Assembly: GCA_017544805.1 (NCBI GenBank)
Contig: JAFYDK010000037.1
Coordinates: 1 to 52,266 of the forward strand
Source: Bacteroidales bacterium
Lineage (GTDB): Bacteria > Bacteroidota > Bacteroidia > Bacteroidales > UBA3824
Direction of reading: 5' to 3'
DNA length: 52,266 bases
Position numbers and translations under genes: made by a program. Below, one piece after another: positions 43,121 through 52,077 of this stretch (positions are counted from its first letter, which is position 1; the number at the start of each line of letters is the position of its first letter). Below the pieces are notes generated by a model, which saw only the letters and a program-made list of their open reading frames with translations, was not told where the DNA came from and did no database searches.

Positions 43121-44527
43121 ATGCGCAAAAAAAGAACAGGAGAAATTTTTGAAGACGTTCTCGTAACAGACATCGCAGCCGAGGGCAAAGCAATAGCCAA
43201 AATCGACAATATCGTTTTTTTTATAAAAGGTGCTGTTCCTGGCGATGTTGTTGATATTAAGACCGTTAAACGCAAAAAAAACTTTCGCGAGGCAGTTGTG
43301 GAAAATTTCAAGAAGTTTTCTAACGAAAGGGAAACTCCTAAATGCGAACATTTCGGAATTTGCGGCGGTTGCGTTTGGCAAATGTTGCCTTACAAATTGC
43401 AGTTAAAATACAAACAGCAGCAGGTAGAAGACGCTTTAACGCATATTGCAAAAGTGGAAATCCCTGAATTACAGCCGATTCTGCCCTCTGACAATCAGTA
43501 TTTTTACCGCAACAAATTGGAATTTACATTTGCCTCACAGCGTTGGCTTTCAGCTGAGGAAATGAACGTTCCCGACTCAGAAAAACAACTTCAAGGTTTG
43601 GGATTTCATATCCCCGGACGTTTTGACAAGGTTTTAGACATAAAAAAATGTTGCCTTCAAGCCGAGCCTTCTAACGAAATTAGATTGGAGATAAAAAAGT
43701 TCTGTTTGGAACAAGGTTTTGAATTTTTTGACCTCAAAGAACAAACAGGATTTTTGCGCAATATCATTATCAGAAGTTCTGTTAATCAAGAACTTATGGT
43801 AATCATTGTTTTTGCATTTGAGGACAAAGAAAAACGTGAATTATTACTGAACCACTTAATCGAAAAATTTCCACAAATTACATCGCTGATGTATTTTATC
43901 AATCCCAAACGCAACAGCGATTATTCGGATTTGGAAGCAAAATTTTATCACGGTAAAGACCATATAATTGAAGAGTTAGGCGGTTTGAAATTTAAGGTTC
44001 AAGCTAAAAGTTTTTATCAGACTAACTCGTTACAAGCCTTCAAATTGTACTCGGTTGCAAAAGAATTTGCAGGTCTTAGCGGCAAAGAAATAGTTTACGA
44101 CCTTTATACAGGAACGGGAACAATTGCAAATTTCGTTGCTGACAAAGCCTCACAAGTCATTGGTATTGAATACATTGAAGAGGCTATTGAGGACGCAAAA
44201 ATCAACAGCGGATTAAACGGAATTACAAACACGAAATTCTATGCCGGCGATATGAAAGACGTTTTAACGGAGGAGTTTATTAATAAAAACGGCAAACCCG
44301 ATGTCATAATTCTTGACCCGCCGAGAGCCGGAGTTCATCCCGATGTTATAAAAACGATTCTCAATGCCGCACCTCAAAGAATAGTTTACGTAAGCTGCAA
44401 CCCCGCAACACAAGCGCGGGACGTTCAACTTTTGGACGAAAAATACGCTGTTAAAAAAATTCAGCCGGTGGATATGTTTCCGCAAACGCATCACGTGGAA
44501 AACGTAATTCTATTAGAAAAAAACTAA
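43121..44527 (+). CDS. rlmD: 23S rRNA (uracil-C5)-methyltransferase RlmD/RumA family
   Basis: A 468-residue SAM-dependent RNA methyltransferase. It has an N-terminal TRAM domain (about 1-65), the 4Fe-4S cysteine set CEHFGICGGCVWQ with a later Cys in DIKKCCLQ, the SAM motif YDLYTGTGTIANF (about 328-340), and the catalytic cysteine motif YVSCNPATQARD with LDPPRAGVHPD. The exact uridine (U1939, U747 or tRNA U54) cannot be fixed from sequence alone, so the symbol is tentative. A hairpin follows that overlaps the convergent lipoprotein gene. Confidence 0.9.
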   Translation: MRKKRTGEIFEDVLVTDIAAEGKAIAKIDNIVFFIKGAVPGDVVDIKTVKRKKNFREAVVENFKKFSNERETPKCEHFGICGGCVWQMLPYKLQLKYKQQQVEDALTHIAKVEIPELQPILPSDNQYFYRNKLEFTFASQRWLSAEEMNVPDSEKQLQGLGFHIPGRFDKVLDIKKCCLQAEPSNEIRLEIKKFCLEQGFEFFDLKEQTGFLRNIIIRSSVNQELMVIIVFAFEDKEKRELLLNHLIEKFPQITSLMYFINPKRNSDYSDLEAKFYHGKDHIIEELGGLKFKVQAKSFYQTNSLQAFKLYSVAKEFAGLSGKEIVYDLYTGTGTIANFVADKASQVIGIEYIEEAIEDAKINSGLNGITNTKFYAGDMKDVLTEEFINKNGKPDVIILDPPRAGVHPDVIKTILNAAPQRIVYVSCNPATQARDVQLLDEKYAVKKIQPVDMFPQTHHVENVILLEKN

Positions 44528-44548
44528 TCCTTTTTTTTAAAAAAAAAG

Positions 44549-44579
44549 AAGGCGGTTATTAATCTTTGATAGCCGCCTT
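44549..44579. terminator. Hairpin terminator overlapping the DUF4876-like gene end
   Basis: AAGGCGGTTA (44549-44558) pairs with TAGCCGCCTT (44570-44579), one G-T pair, with A and T runs on either side. The right arm encodes the last residues of the convergent lipoprotein and its stop lies in the loop. Confidence 0.75.
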
Positions 44580-45896
44580 TTTTCTTTGATGAAAATCTTC
44601 GCCGGAATTGTTAATGTCCGAAAAAATTATGTGCGCACCGTTTTTCATTGAAGCCTCGGCATCAATACCCGAAATGTCAGTTGAACCTTTTTCAATATCC
44701 TGAGTGCCTAAATTATAACCGTAAACAATTTTTCCTATATTTTCGGGAAGTTTTTCCGTTGCCTGCTTATTAACATTGCGGTAAAGAGTATAACCGAATT
44801 GGTTTGTATGCCAGACATAACCGCCGTCAACCTCAGGAGAAAAACGTTTTTGATTGCCATCGTAACGGGTCGAAAAAACTTCGATACCGTCAAGAATATT
44901 TTTAACGGGAATTTTAAGACATGAGCCTAAACTTCCCCACGAGCCGCTTTTGTTACCGTCAAAATAATGATTTTCCTCTTTTTGAGCAAATTCAACGGGA
45001 TCTTCGTCCAAATAAAAAATAAAAAAACACGGCGATGTAACACTGAAAATCCAACTCGAACCCAGACCATAAACTATCGTTTTGAAATAATGTTCACGTG
45101 GAATTTCATTGTAAGGCGCAGGATAATAAACCGTATTGCCGACATAACGCTCACAATCCTCATCGTAAAGCACATAATAATCCTTGTTGGCAAGATTTAC
45201 CGAATTGGAATAAGTTTTAGTAAAATCTATCGCCCCGTAAATCGAAATTACTTTTTGTTCGTAAGGCTCAAAGGTAAGTTTTCCGGGATAATACCAAATG
45301 CCCATCGTTGCAGGCATAAAACCTTCCTTGGCATAAATCAAATCGTTTTTCACATAATTGGCATTAGTGCCGGTTGCATTGTAAGGCGTTCCAACGGCAA
45401 GCGAGAAATTATTAATTTCAACAACATCGGAACTATTGTTATAAACAACAACGTATTTATCGTTGCGGGTATAACCACTGCCGTCGTCCATTTGACAGCC
45501 GCCACAATACAACTCCTTGATTATTATTCTGTTAACATTAGTTTCAACAAGTAAAATTTCTTGAGAAAAAACACCGCCGGAGGTAATTATAATATCTGAA
45601 GATTTACCGTTATAAACCAAAACCTCTTTGGTTTTGTCGCTGACAAATGCCGAATAAACACCGCAAGGAACCATAAAAACAGCCGTTCCCGTTTCGTCAG
45701 TATAACTTTTGAAAACGCCACCCGAATTGTCGGTTAATGTCACTAAAACACCTTTACGTGCTTTCAAAACCGATTTTTCGGGATATGAAAGTTTAATTTC
45801 AAGTCTTTCAAGCGAAAATTCGATAGTGTTTTCATTCAAATCTTCGGCACAAGATACTATCAAAAACAACAAAAATATGTAGAAAACTTTTTTCAT
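44559..45896 (-). CDS. DUF4876-like outer-membrane-associated lipoprotein
   Basis: A 445-residue lipoprotein (FYIFLLFLIVSC, Cys at residue 16). Residues about 45-120 look like a carboxypeptidase-regulatory beta-sandwich (VLVTLTDNSGGVFKSYTDETGTAVFMVPCG). Then comes KELYCGGCQMDDGSGYTRNDKYVVVYNNSSDVVEINN, here described by its ends: a segment like the lamin-tail fold and recalled from DUF4876 proteins. It directly follows the TonB receptor gene with an ATGA overlap, so it is likely a surface partner of that receptor. The substrate is unknown. Confidence 0.82.
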   Translation of the reverse strand: MKKVFYIFLLFLIVSCAEDLNENTIEFSLERLEIKLSYPEKSVLKARKGVLVTLTDNSGGVFKSYTDETGTAVFMVPCGVYSAFVSDKTKEVLVYNGKSSDIIITSGGVFSQEILLVETNVNRIIIKELYCGGCQMDDGSGYTRNDKYVVVYNNSSDVVEINNFSLAVGTPYNATGTNANYVKNDLIYAKEGFMPATMGIWYYPGKLTFEPYEQKVISIYGAIDFTKTYSNSVNLANKDYYVLYDEDCERYVGNTVYYPAPYNEIPREHYFKTIVYGLGSSWIFSVTSPCFFIFYLDEDPVEFAQKEENHYFDGNKSGSWGSLGSCLKIPVKNILDGIEVFSTRYDGNQKRFSPEVDGGYVWHTNQFGYTLYRNVNKQATEKLPENIGKIVYGYNLGTQDIEKGSTDISGIDAEASMKNGAHIIFSDINNSGEDFHQRKKAAIKD

Positions 45897-48880
45897 AATT
45901 TAATTCTTAATGACATTCCGTAATAAAAAACCGGAATATAACCGCTGCCATAAAGCGATATATCCAAGCCCGTTTTACTTGATTTTACTTTACCATCATG
46001 ACAGAAAAAATTGTTAGCATAAAAACTCAACGATGCCCTCTCTCCTATTTCTTTGGTGATGCTGAAATTGGCTGAGTAATATGCCGAAATTTTTTCAGGA
46101 TTATAATTATAACCGTAATTAGTTGTGTTAGTGAGCTTTGTAAGATCAGCATATAAATCAGGATCGTTGTTCTTAGCCCATAAATATTTTTCGGCAAAAG
46201 GTATAAGTTCATTAGGGTTTTCCCACGTAGAATAATAAACTGGATAAACCGTAACATAAAAATCCCTCATGTCTTTGTTATATGGCAAGCCCGTGGTTGA
46301 ACCTTTTTCGCCCGAAGCGTATGCCACATTATAACCGTAATCGCCACTGTCAATCAAAAGTTTTGAAAATCTATAAAGCGTTGCCTCAAATCTCAACGAG
46401 ATTATCATTCTGACTTTCGGAATATGCGTCATAAAAGTACAATTCTGATTAATCTGTTTTTTCAACATTCCGTTATAATAAGAATTTGTTGCAGCCAAAG
46501 AGGTTGATGTATTAGAACTTCCGGCATAATAACCGATATAATCAAATGGAGTTCCGTCCGATTTCAAAGACGTCATATTCGGCCAATATGCCAAAAGCGT
46601 TGAATTAGCACCTTTGTAACGGTAATAATTTCCGTCCAAACGCAAAGAAGTTTTCAAAACTTTTATCTGCGGAAAATCTATAATCCAATCGGCTCCGTAA
46701 CGTGTTACAGGATTGGAATTTGTAAAAAACGTTGCAGATTTGTATGTGTTTTTAGGCGAAAAAGGAAGCTTCTCAGTAGGATTAACACCACTTTTGTCGC
46801 TGACAGTTACCTCTCCGGAATTTCTGTCAATAGAATACATACGGTTTTCTGAGGGTATTTGAGAATTTTCCAATGTGCTTGAATACGTTCTGTTATAAGT
46901 AAAAGGCGTATAATCATAAACGCTGATATAAGAGCGTGCCGTTTTGTTATAATAGGCTGATATTGAGATTTTTATGTCAGAAATATTAATTTCCGCTCCG
47001 ATTTCTGTCTGATTGGAATACTGCCATTTCAAATCCTTGTTTCTAATAGCTGAAACAGGATATGTATAATATGCGTAAAAAGCTTTTCCATCGGTGGAAG
47101 ATGTCGAAGAAAAAACCTGCTGGTCATAATACGAAGGCCTCGAATAAAGCACTTGAAACGAAGGCAGTTTAACACTTTTTCCGTAACCCAAATAAACACT
47201 GAGTTCTTTTACTGTTTTCTTTTTGTCATGCCAAAAAATATATTTTGCGCTGAACCTCGGTGAAAAAGACGAAACCTTGCCGTAATCACTTCCTGAAATC
47301 AAGGTTAAATCATCTCTTAACCCTAAAGTTATTTGCAAATCCGAGCCTAAAGTATTTTGAGCCAAAGGCACTGAAATTTTGTCTTCTGCATAAACGGCAA
47401 GATTATTCATAAACGGCAGACAATCATAACGGTACTCTCTCCAACCATCAGGAGCATAACGCATATCATCATAATATTTTCCGCGCCCGAGATTACCGCT
47501 CGAGGTATACTCCGAACCTAACATAAACTTGTTGGTAAAAGATGAAAAATGTTTTACCAAATCACCTTTTATTTTTAGAGAAAAATCCAAAGGTTTGCTT
47601 TCAACAAATTCCTTAACGTACCAATATCCCGTCGGTGAAAGTATCACCGGGCTCAAGGGATTTTCGTCATAATCAGCGGCAATAAAATACCCCTCTTCAG
47701 TAGAATGAACATACGGCGAAGTACTTGCGCTGTTTTTGTTCGTATTAGTTTCGGTGGTTTTGTCAGCAATAGAAAGCGAGGCAAAAGCATTAAAATTAGT
47801 TATCCATTTTTTATTCAAAAGCCATGCAATCTTAGAGTTGAACCTTGCAACATAATCCCTCTGATAAGTATAATTTTCAGAAAAAGCGTCAGGGTCAGCC
47901 TCTGAATTATAACCGCCTGAATTACCACTTGCCGCAAAAGAAAACATCAACGGATTTTCGGTGGTTTTCTTAAAAGTGTTGGAATATTTTACATCAAAAA
48001 CATTTCTCTGATAACTCGTATACGGACTTGAAATATCAGTAAAAGATTTTGTATGTTCAAAAGATAAATTAAGTTCACCGGCATCGCCTTTCAAATCAAA
48101 ACCCTTGCTCAATGCCGCCTGTTTAGTATACGGATTCGTTGAAAAATCTATTACAAAAGGTGTTTTTCCTTTTTTAGTATGCACTTTAACAATTCCATTA
48201 CTCAAATCGCCATACTCTACTGAAGGTATTCCCGTTATAATCTCAATACTTTCAATATTCGTAGAGCTGACATTGCGCGTTGAAGCTCCGGCTGTTTCGT
48301 CCAATTCGGCATTATTGGAAAGTCTTGCACCGTCCACCTCAACAGCCGTTGCAAAGGATGAATTGCCGATTTCCGCAGAACCACTTCTAAGGGCAGTCCG
48401 ATTGTCATCCATAAGAGTCGAATTAACGGTTTTACCGCCGGGCAGAAGCGAATTAACATCGCTGATATTTAAAATCTGCTGATGGTCTAACGCCTTACGA
48501 TCCAAGGTATAAGCCGCTGAAAAACCCGATGTATTTTTTTGAGCGGTAACAGTAACTTGCGAAATTTTCAAATTATCTTCCTGCAAAAAAATTTTCAATG
48601 CGCTAATGCCATTAGTTACAAAAAACTCTCTTTTAACAAAGCCCAAACACTGAACGGTGATTTTAATTTTGCCTTCAGGAACATTTTTAATACAAAAATG
48701 TCCCACCTCATCGGTAACCGTCCAAAGCCTATTGTCGCCCAAAACAACGGCTGCATACGGCACGGGTAAAGAATCTGAAAGTTTTTTTACCGTACCTTCA
48801 AGCGTATAAGTCTGGGCAAAACCCTTCGTAAGAAAAGAAAAAAGCAGAATAAAAACAGTTAACAGTCTGTTATTCATCAT
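45893..48880 (-). CDS. TonB-dependent receptor
   Basis: A 995-residue outer-membrane receptor. Signal peptide (LLTVFILLFSFLTKGFAQ), a carboxypeptidase-like N-terminal domain (about 25-105; GTVKKLSDSLPVPYAAVVLG), a plug domain (about 110-230; SGSAEIGNSSFATAVEVDGA, then IESIEIITGIPSVEYGDLSNGIV) and a large beta-barrel to the C-terminus (GMSLRIKL). The start at 48880 is supported by a -7 box TACTTTTGC at 48911-48903 with ATTG 20 bases further upstream, which overlaps the longer alternative start. Translationally coupled to the DUF4876-like lipoprotein gene, so the two probably import one substrate. Confidence 0.92.
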   Translation of the reverse strand: MMNNRLLTVFILLFSFLTKGFAQTYTLEGTVKKLSDSLPVPYAAVVLGDNRLWTVTDEVGHFCIKNVPEGKIKITVQCLGFVKREFFVTNGISALKIFLQEDNLKISQVTVTAQKNTSGFSAAYTLDRKALDHQQILNISDVNSLLPGGKTVNSTLMDDNRTALRSGSAEIGNSSFATAVEVDGARLSNNAELDETAGASTRNVSSTNIESIEIITGIPSVEYGDLSNGIVKVHTKKGKTPFVIDFSTNPYTKQAALSKGFDLKGDAGELNLSFEHTKSFTDISSPYTSYQRNVFDVKYSNTFKKTTENPLMFSFAASGNSGGYNSEADPDAFSENYTYQRDYVARFNSKIAWLLNKKWITNFNAFASLSIADKTTETNTNKNSASTSPYVHSTEEGYFIAADYDENPLSPVILSPTGYWYVKEFVESKPLDFSLKIKGDLVKHFSSFTNKFMLGSEYTSSGNLGRGKYYDDMRYAPDGWREYRYDCLPFMNNLAVYAEDKISVPLAQNTLGSDLQITLGLRDDLTLISGSDYGKVSSFSPRFSAKYIFWHDKKKTVKELSVYLGYGKSVKLPSFQVLYSRPSYYDQQVFSSTSSTDGKAFYAYYTYPVSAIRNKDLKWQYSNQTEIGAEINISDIKISISAYYNKTARSYISVYDYTPFTYNRTYSSTLENSQIPSENRMYSIDRNSGEVTVSDKSGVNPTEKLPFSPKNTYKSATFFTNSNPVTRYGADWIIDFPQIKVLKTSLRLDGNYYRYKGANSTLLAYWPNMTSLKSDGTPFDYIGYYAGSSNTSTSLAATNSYYNGMLKKQINQNCTFMTHIPKVRMIISLRFEATLYRFSKLLIDSGDYGYNVAYASGEKGSTTGLPYNKDMRDFYVTVYPVYYSTWENPNELIPFAEKYLWAKNNDPDLYADLTKLTNTTNYGYNYNPEKISAYYSANFSITKEIGERASLSFYANNFFCHDGKVKSSKTGLDISLYGSGYIPVFYYGMSLRIKL

Positions 48881-48902
48881 TTTAATAGATATAATTCGTT
48901 TG

Positions 48903-48935
48903 GCAAAAGTATAATATTTAGTTTTTCCATGCAAT
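48903..48935 (-). promoter_or_regulatory. Promoter for the TonB receptor / DUF4876-like operon
   Basis: On the minus strand, ATTG at 48935-48932 (one mismatch to TTTG), 20 bases, then TACTTTTGC at 48911-48903. It lies 22 bases before the ATG at 48880. No Fur-like palindrome was evident. Confidence 0.5.
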
Positions 48936-48973
48936 ACTTAATTTAAGGTATTTTTTTTATATTTAATTTTTTT

Positions 48974-48982
48974 TATATTTGC
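48974..48982 (+). promoter_or_regulatory. -7 element for the OB-fold lipoprotein gene
   Basis: TATATTTGC fits TAnnTTTGC, about 31 bases before the ATG at 49014. No -33 match at the expected distance. Confidence 0.45.
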
Positions 48983-49013
48983 CCCGACAAAATTCTTATA
49001 CAAAATGATAAAT

Positions 49014-49580
49014 ATGAAAAGAACGTTAGCGGCATTTATGATTGTATGTGCGGCATTTATGTCAGCATGCTCCGGTAATTCGGGAGGGAGTGCAGCCGAA
49101 AAAAACGTTAATCAAAAAGAAAAATCTACATTACCCGAAAACGCATTAACACCATTGCAAATATTTAACAAAGGTGAAGAACTTATTGATAAAGAAGTCA
49201 TTATAGCAGGAAAAGTAACACACGTCTGCAAAGGTACGGGCAAAAAATGCTTCGTTTCTGCCGATGATGATAGTACAATAAGTATGCAGGTTTTTGTCGG
49301 CGGCGAAATTGACACATTCCCACGCGAAATCATGTACAAAAATATCGCTATCAGCGGAATAGTCAAAGTGAACAAAATTTCTAAAAGCAGAATTTTGGAA
49401 AGCGAAGAGGCTCAAAAATCAAAAATACCCTCTGACACTTCAACCGAAGAAAACTGCAAAATCATGGAAAGATGTCATAGCGTAATGAAACAATTAGCAA
49501 ATATGAAATCTTACATGGAAAAACACGGAACGGATTATTATCCCGTATACTACGTTGAAAGTAGAAAATACGTTAAATAA
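49014..49580 (+). CDS. Lipoprotein with predicted OB-fold domain
   Basis: A 188-residue protein with a lipoprotein signal (AAFMIVCAAFMSAC, Cys at residue 19), a Gly/Ser/Lys-rich linker, and an OB-type domain at about 50-130 (LIDKEVIIAGKVTHVCKGTGKK, described in part; then ISMQVFVGG, then IAISGIVKVNKISKSR). The C-terminal part is helical. A Cys pair (VCKGTGKKC) lies in the first turn of the barrel. Exported OB-fold lipoproteins of this size are seen in Bacteroidota; function unknown. The ATG at 49014 is chosen over 49005 because the signal starts there. Confidence 0.78.
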   Translation: MKRTLAAFMIVCAAFMSACSGNSGGSAAEKNVNQKEKSTLPENALTPLQIFNKGEELIDKEVIIAGKVTHVCKGTGKKCFVSADDDSTISMQVFVGGEIDTFPREIMYKNIAISGIVKVNKISKSRILESEEAQKSKIPSDTSTEENCKIMERCHSVMKQLANMKSYMEKHGTDYYPVYYVESRKYVK

Positions 49581-49595
49581 AATCATAAAATAAAG

Positions 49596-49631
49596 AAAAC
49601 GGAGATTTCATAAAAAATGAATCTCCGTTTT
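49596..49631. terminator. Hairpin terminator between the OB-fold lipoprotein gene and glnN
   Basis: AAAACGGAGATTTCAT and ATGAATCTCCGTTTT pair with one bulged base, loop of about 5 bases, T run on the plus side, A run on the other. It serves both convergent genes. Confidence 0.75.
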
Positions 49632-49650
49632 CTTTTAGTATTAACAAAAA

Positions 49651-51846
49651 CTATCTTACGAACAACAATTCTCTGTATTTCGGCAAGGGCCACATTTCGT
49701 CATCAATCAGCAATTCCAATTTGTCGGCATGATAACGGATAGTTTCAAAAAACGGCAAAACGGTATCGTGATAAGCAACAGCTTTGTCTTTTTCTTTTTC
49801 TAATCTGTTTGCAACTTTGCGGGCCTCAACCATAGCCTCAACGGAATTATTCAAGACTGCGATATGCTCCGAAATTTGTTCAATGCTTTGAAGAGTTTTT
49901 TCGCTGAGTTTATCTGCTTTTTCTTTTCCGAAAACAGTGTACATTTTTGTAACGCTATCAAGCAAAATGCTCTGATACTTAGTGGCTACGGGAATTATAT
50001 TGCTGATAATCATATCCCCTAAAACCCTCGCCTCAATCTGAATTTTTTTGGTATAAGTATCCCATTTTACTTCGTTTCTTGCAATAAGTTCTTTCGGTGA
50101 AAAAACTCCCGTTTCGGTAAATAATTTAACAGATTGTTCACTCGTGTAAGCATCGTAAATTCTCGGGACTGAAGTTTCGCAATCAAGACCGCGTCTTGCA
50201 GCCTCAGCTTTCCACTCGTCGGAATAACCGTTTCCGTCAAAACGTATCGGTTTTGAAATTTTGATGTATTCTTTTATAACCTCAAAAATTGCTTTTTCTT
50301 TAGCCTGACCTGCGGCAATCTTAGCATCAACCTCTTTTTTGAAGTCCCTTAATTGAGCCGCAACCACAGTATTAAGTGCAATCATAGCCGAAGCACAGTT
50401 TGCAGAAGAGCCGACGGCCCTGAATTCAAATCTGTTGCCGGTAAAAGCAAACGGCGAAGTACGGTTTCTGTCAGTATTATCAACCAAAACCTCGGGAATG
50501 TTTCCGATGCCAAGTTGCATTTTTTTCTTGTCATCAAGAGTAATGCCTTCCTCGCTCGTTGAATTTTCGATTTTATCCAAAAGTTGGGTGAGCTGAGTTC
50601 CCAAAAATGCTGAAATAATAGCCGGAGGTGCTTCGTTTGCGCCTAAACGGTGTGCATTTTGAGCCGTCATAACAGAGGCTTTCAGCAATGCGTTGTTTTT
50701 GTAAACCGCCATTAAAATATTTACCATGAAGGTAACAAACTGAAGATTTTCCTGCGGAGTCTTTCCCGGTGTTAATAAACCTACGCCTGTATCAGTACCC
50801 AAAGACCAGTTGTTGTGTTTTCCCGAACCGTTGATTCCGGCAAAAGGTTTTTCGTGAAGAAGAACCCTAAAACCGTGCTTTCTTGCAATCCGTTTCATTA
50901 TCGACATTATCAAAAGATTCTGATCGTTAGCAAGATTGGTCTCACCGAAAATAGGTGCTAATTCAAACTGATTAGGAGCAACCTCGTTGTGTCTTGTTTT
51001 GCATGGAATACCATATTTGTAAGCCTCAAATTCCACTTCTTTCATATAAGCCTGAACACGTTCGGGAATTGCGCCGAAATAATGATCCTCAAGTTGTTGA
51101 TTTTTAGCTGATTCGTGTCCTAAAAGCGAACGCCCCGTCAAAAGTAAATCAGGTCTTGCTGCATAAAGTCCTTCATCAACCAAAAAATATTCCTGTTCCC
51201 AACCTAAATAAGAATATACTTTTTTAACATTGGAATCGAAATAATTGCAAACATCTACTGCGGCTTTATCAACAGCACCAATAGCTTTTAAAAGAGGTGT
51301 CTTGTAATCTAAAGCCTCGCCCGTATAAGAAATAAAAACGGTAGGAACGCAAAGCGTATCATCAACGATAAAAGCTGGAGAAGAAGGATCCCAAGCCGAA
51401 TAACCGCGAGCCTCAAAAGTATTTCTCAAGCCGCCATTAGGAAAACTTGACGCATCAGGTTCTTGTTGAGCCAAAAGTTTGCCCGAAAATTCTTCAATAA
51501 CGCCTTCACCGGGTGCGCCCGCATATTCGATAAACGAATCATGTTTTTCGGCAGTGCCTTCCGTCAGCGGTTGAAACCAGTGAGTATAATGCGTTGCACC
51601 AAGTTCCATTGCCCATTGTTTCATGCCGGCAGCCACTTGATCGGCAATGTCTCTATCAAGAGGTTTTCCGCTTTTGGTGATTTCGTTAATTTTTTTTACG
51701 GTGTCTTTCGATAAATATTTCAACATTTGCTCCTTGCCGAAAGTATATTTACCGAAATACGATGAGGTAGGCTCTTTAGGAGCATCTACGCGGCGGGCTT
51801 CTTTTTTAAAAGCCTCGGCCACAACCTGAAATCTTAATCCGCTCAT
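49651..51846 (-). CDS. glnN: Glutamine synthetase, type III
   Basis: A 731-residue ATP-dependent enzyme forming glutamine from glutamate and ammonia, of the large GSIII class common in Bacteroidota. GSIII landmarks include MKQWAMELGATHYTHWFQPL, EEFSGKLLAQQEPDASSFP, NEVAPNQFELAPIF, the substrate loop GSGKHNNWSLGTD and the C-terminal NRTSPFAFTGNRFEFRAVGSS. Length matches the ~700-730 residue class. It is monocistronic with a -7 box TAACTTTGC at 51909-51901. No GlnB or AmtB gene is next to it. Confidence 0.96.
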   Translation of the reverse strand: MSGLRFQVVAEAFKKEARRVDAPKEPTSSYFGKYTFGKEQMLKYLSKDTVKKINEITKSGKPLDRDIADQVAAGMKQWAMELGATHYTHWFQPLTEGTAEKHDSFIEYAGAPGEGVIEEFSGKLLAQQEPDASSFPNGGLRNTFEARGYSAWDPSSPAFIVDDTLCVPTVFISYTGEALDYKTPLLKAIGAVDKAAVDVCNYFDSNVKKVYSYLGWEQEYFLVDEGLYAARPDLLLTGRSLLGHESAKNQQLEDHYFGAIPERVQAYMKEVEFEAYKYGIPCKTRHNEVAPNQFELAPIFGETNLANDQNLLIMSIMKRIARKHGFRVLLHEKPFAGINGSGKHNNWSLGTDTGVGLLTPGKTPQENLQFVTFMVNILMAVYKNNALLKASVMTAQNAHRLGANEAPPAIISAFLGTQLTQLLDKIENSTSEEGITLDDKKKMQLGIGNIPEVLVDNTDRNRTSPFAFTGNRFEFRAVGSSANCASAMIALNTVVAAQLRDFKKEVDAKIAAGQAKEKAIFEVIKEYIKISKPIRFDGNGYSDEWKAEAARRGLDCETSVPRIYDAYTSEQSVKLFTETGVFSPKELIARNEVKWDTYTKKIQIEARVLGDMIISNIIPVATKYQSILLDSVTKMYTVFGKEKADKLSEKTLQSIEQISEHIAVLNNSVEAMVEARKVANRLEKEKDKAVAYHDTVLPFFETIRYHADKLELLIDDEMWPLPKYRELLFVR

Positions 51847-51900
51847 TTTTTTTGGATACTTGTTTTTTAATGGTTTATAGTTTTATATTTTTTCCACGTT

Positions 51901-51909
51901 GCAAAGTTA
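51901..51909 (-). promoter_or_regulatory. -7 element for glnN
   Basis: Minus strand TAACTTTGC, exact match to the Bacteroidota -7 box, 54 bases before the glnN ATG; no -33 TTTG at 20 bases, which could mean an activator is needed. Confidence 0.5.
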
Positions 51910-52026
51910 AAAATAAGAAATGAATTTTGCACTAAGGAAAAACCACAAATGACAAAAAAAATAAAATCATACAAAAAATTTAATAATTTTTTTATCTTAA
52001 CGTGTACAACATAAAAAAATAATTCG

Positions 52027-52035
52027 TAAATTTGC
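52027..52035 (+). promoter_or_regulatory. -7 element for gap
   Basis: TAAATTTGC, exact consensus, 57 bases before the gap ATG. No -33 TTTG was seen at the expected position. Confidence 0.5.
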
Positions 52036-52077
52036 GGTTGTAAAAATTGACAAAATTCTTTATTCATTAATTTATAA

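Noticed and set aside
44967..45554. 195-residue plus-strand frame opposite the DUF4876-like gene
   Set aside because: Shadow frame with no family features; the minus-strand lipoprotein has a signal peptide, coupling to the TonB gene and homology.
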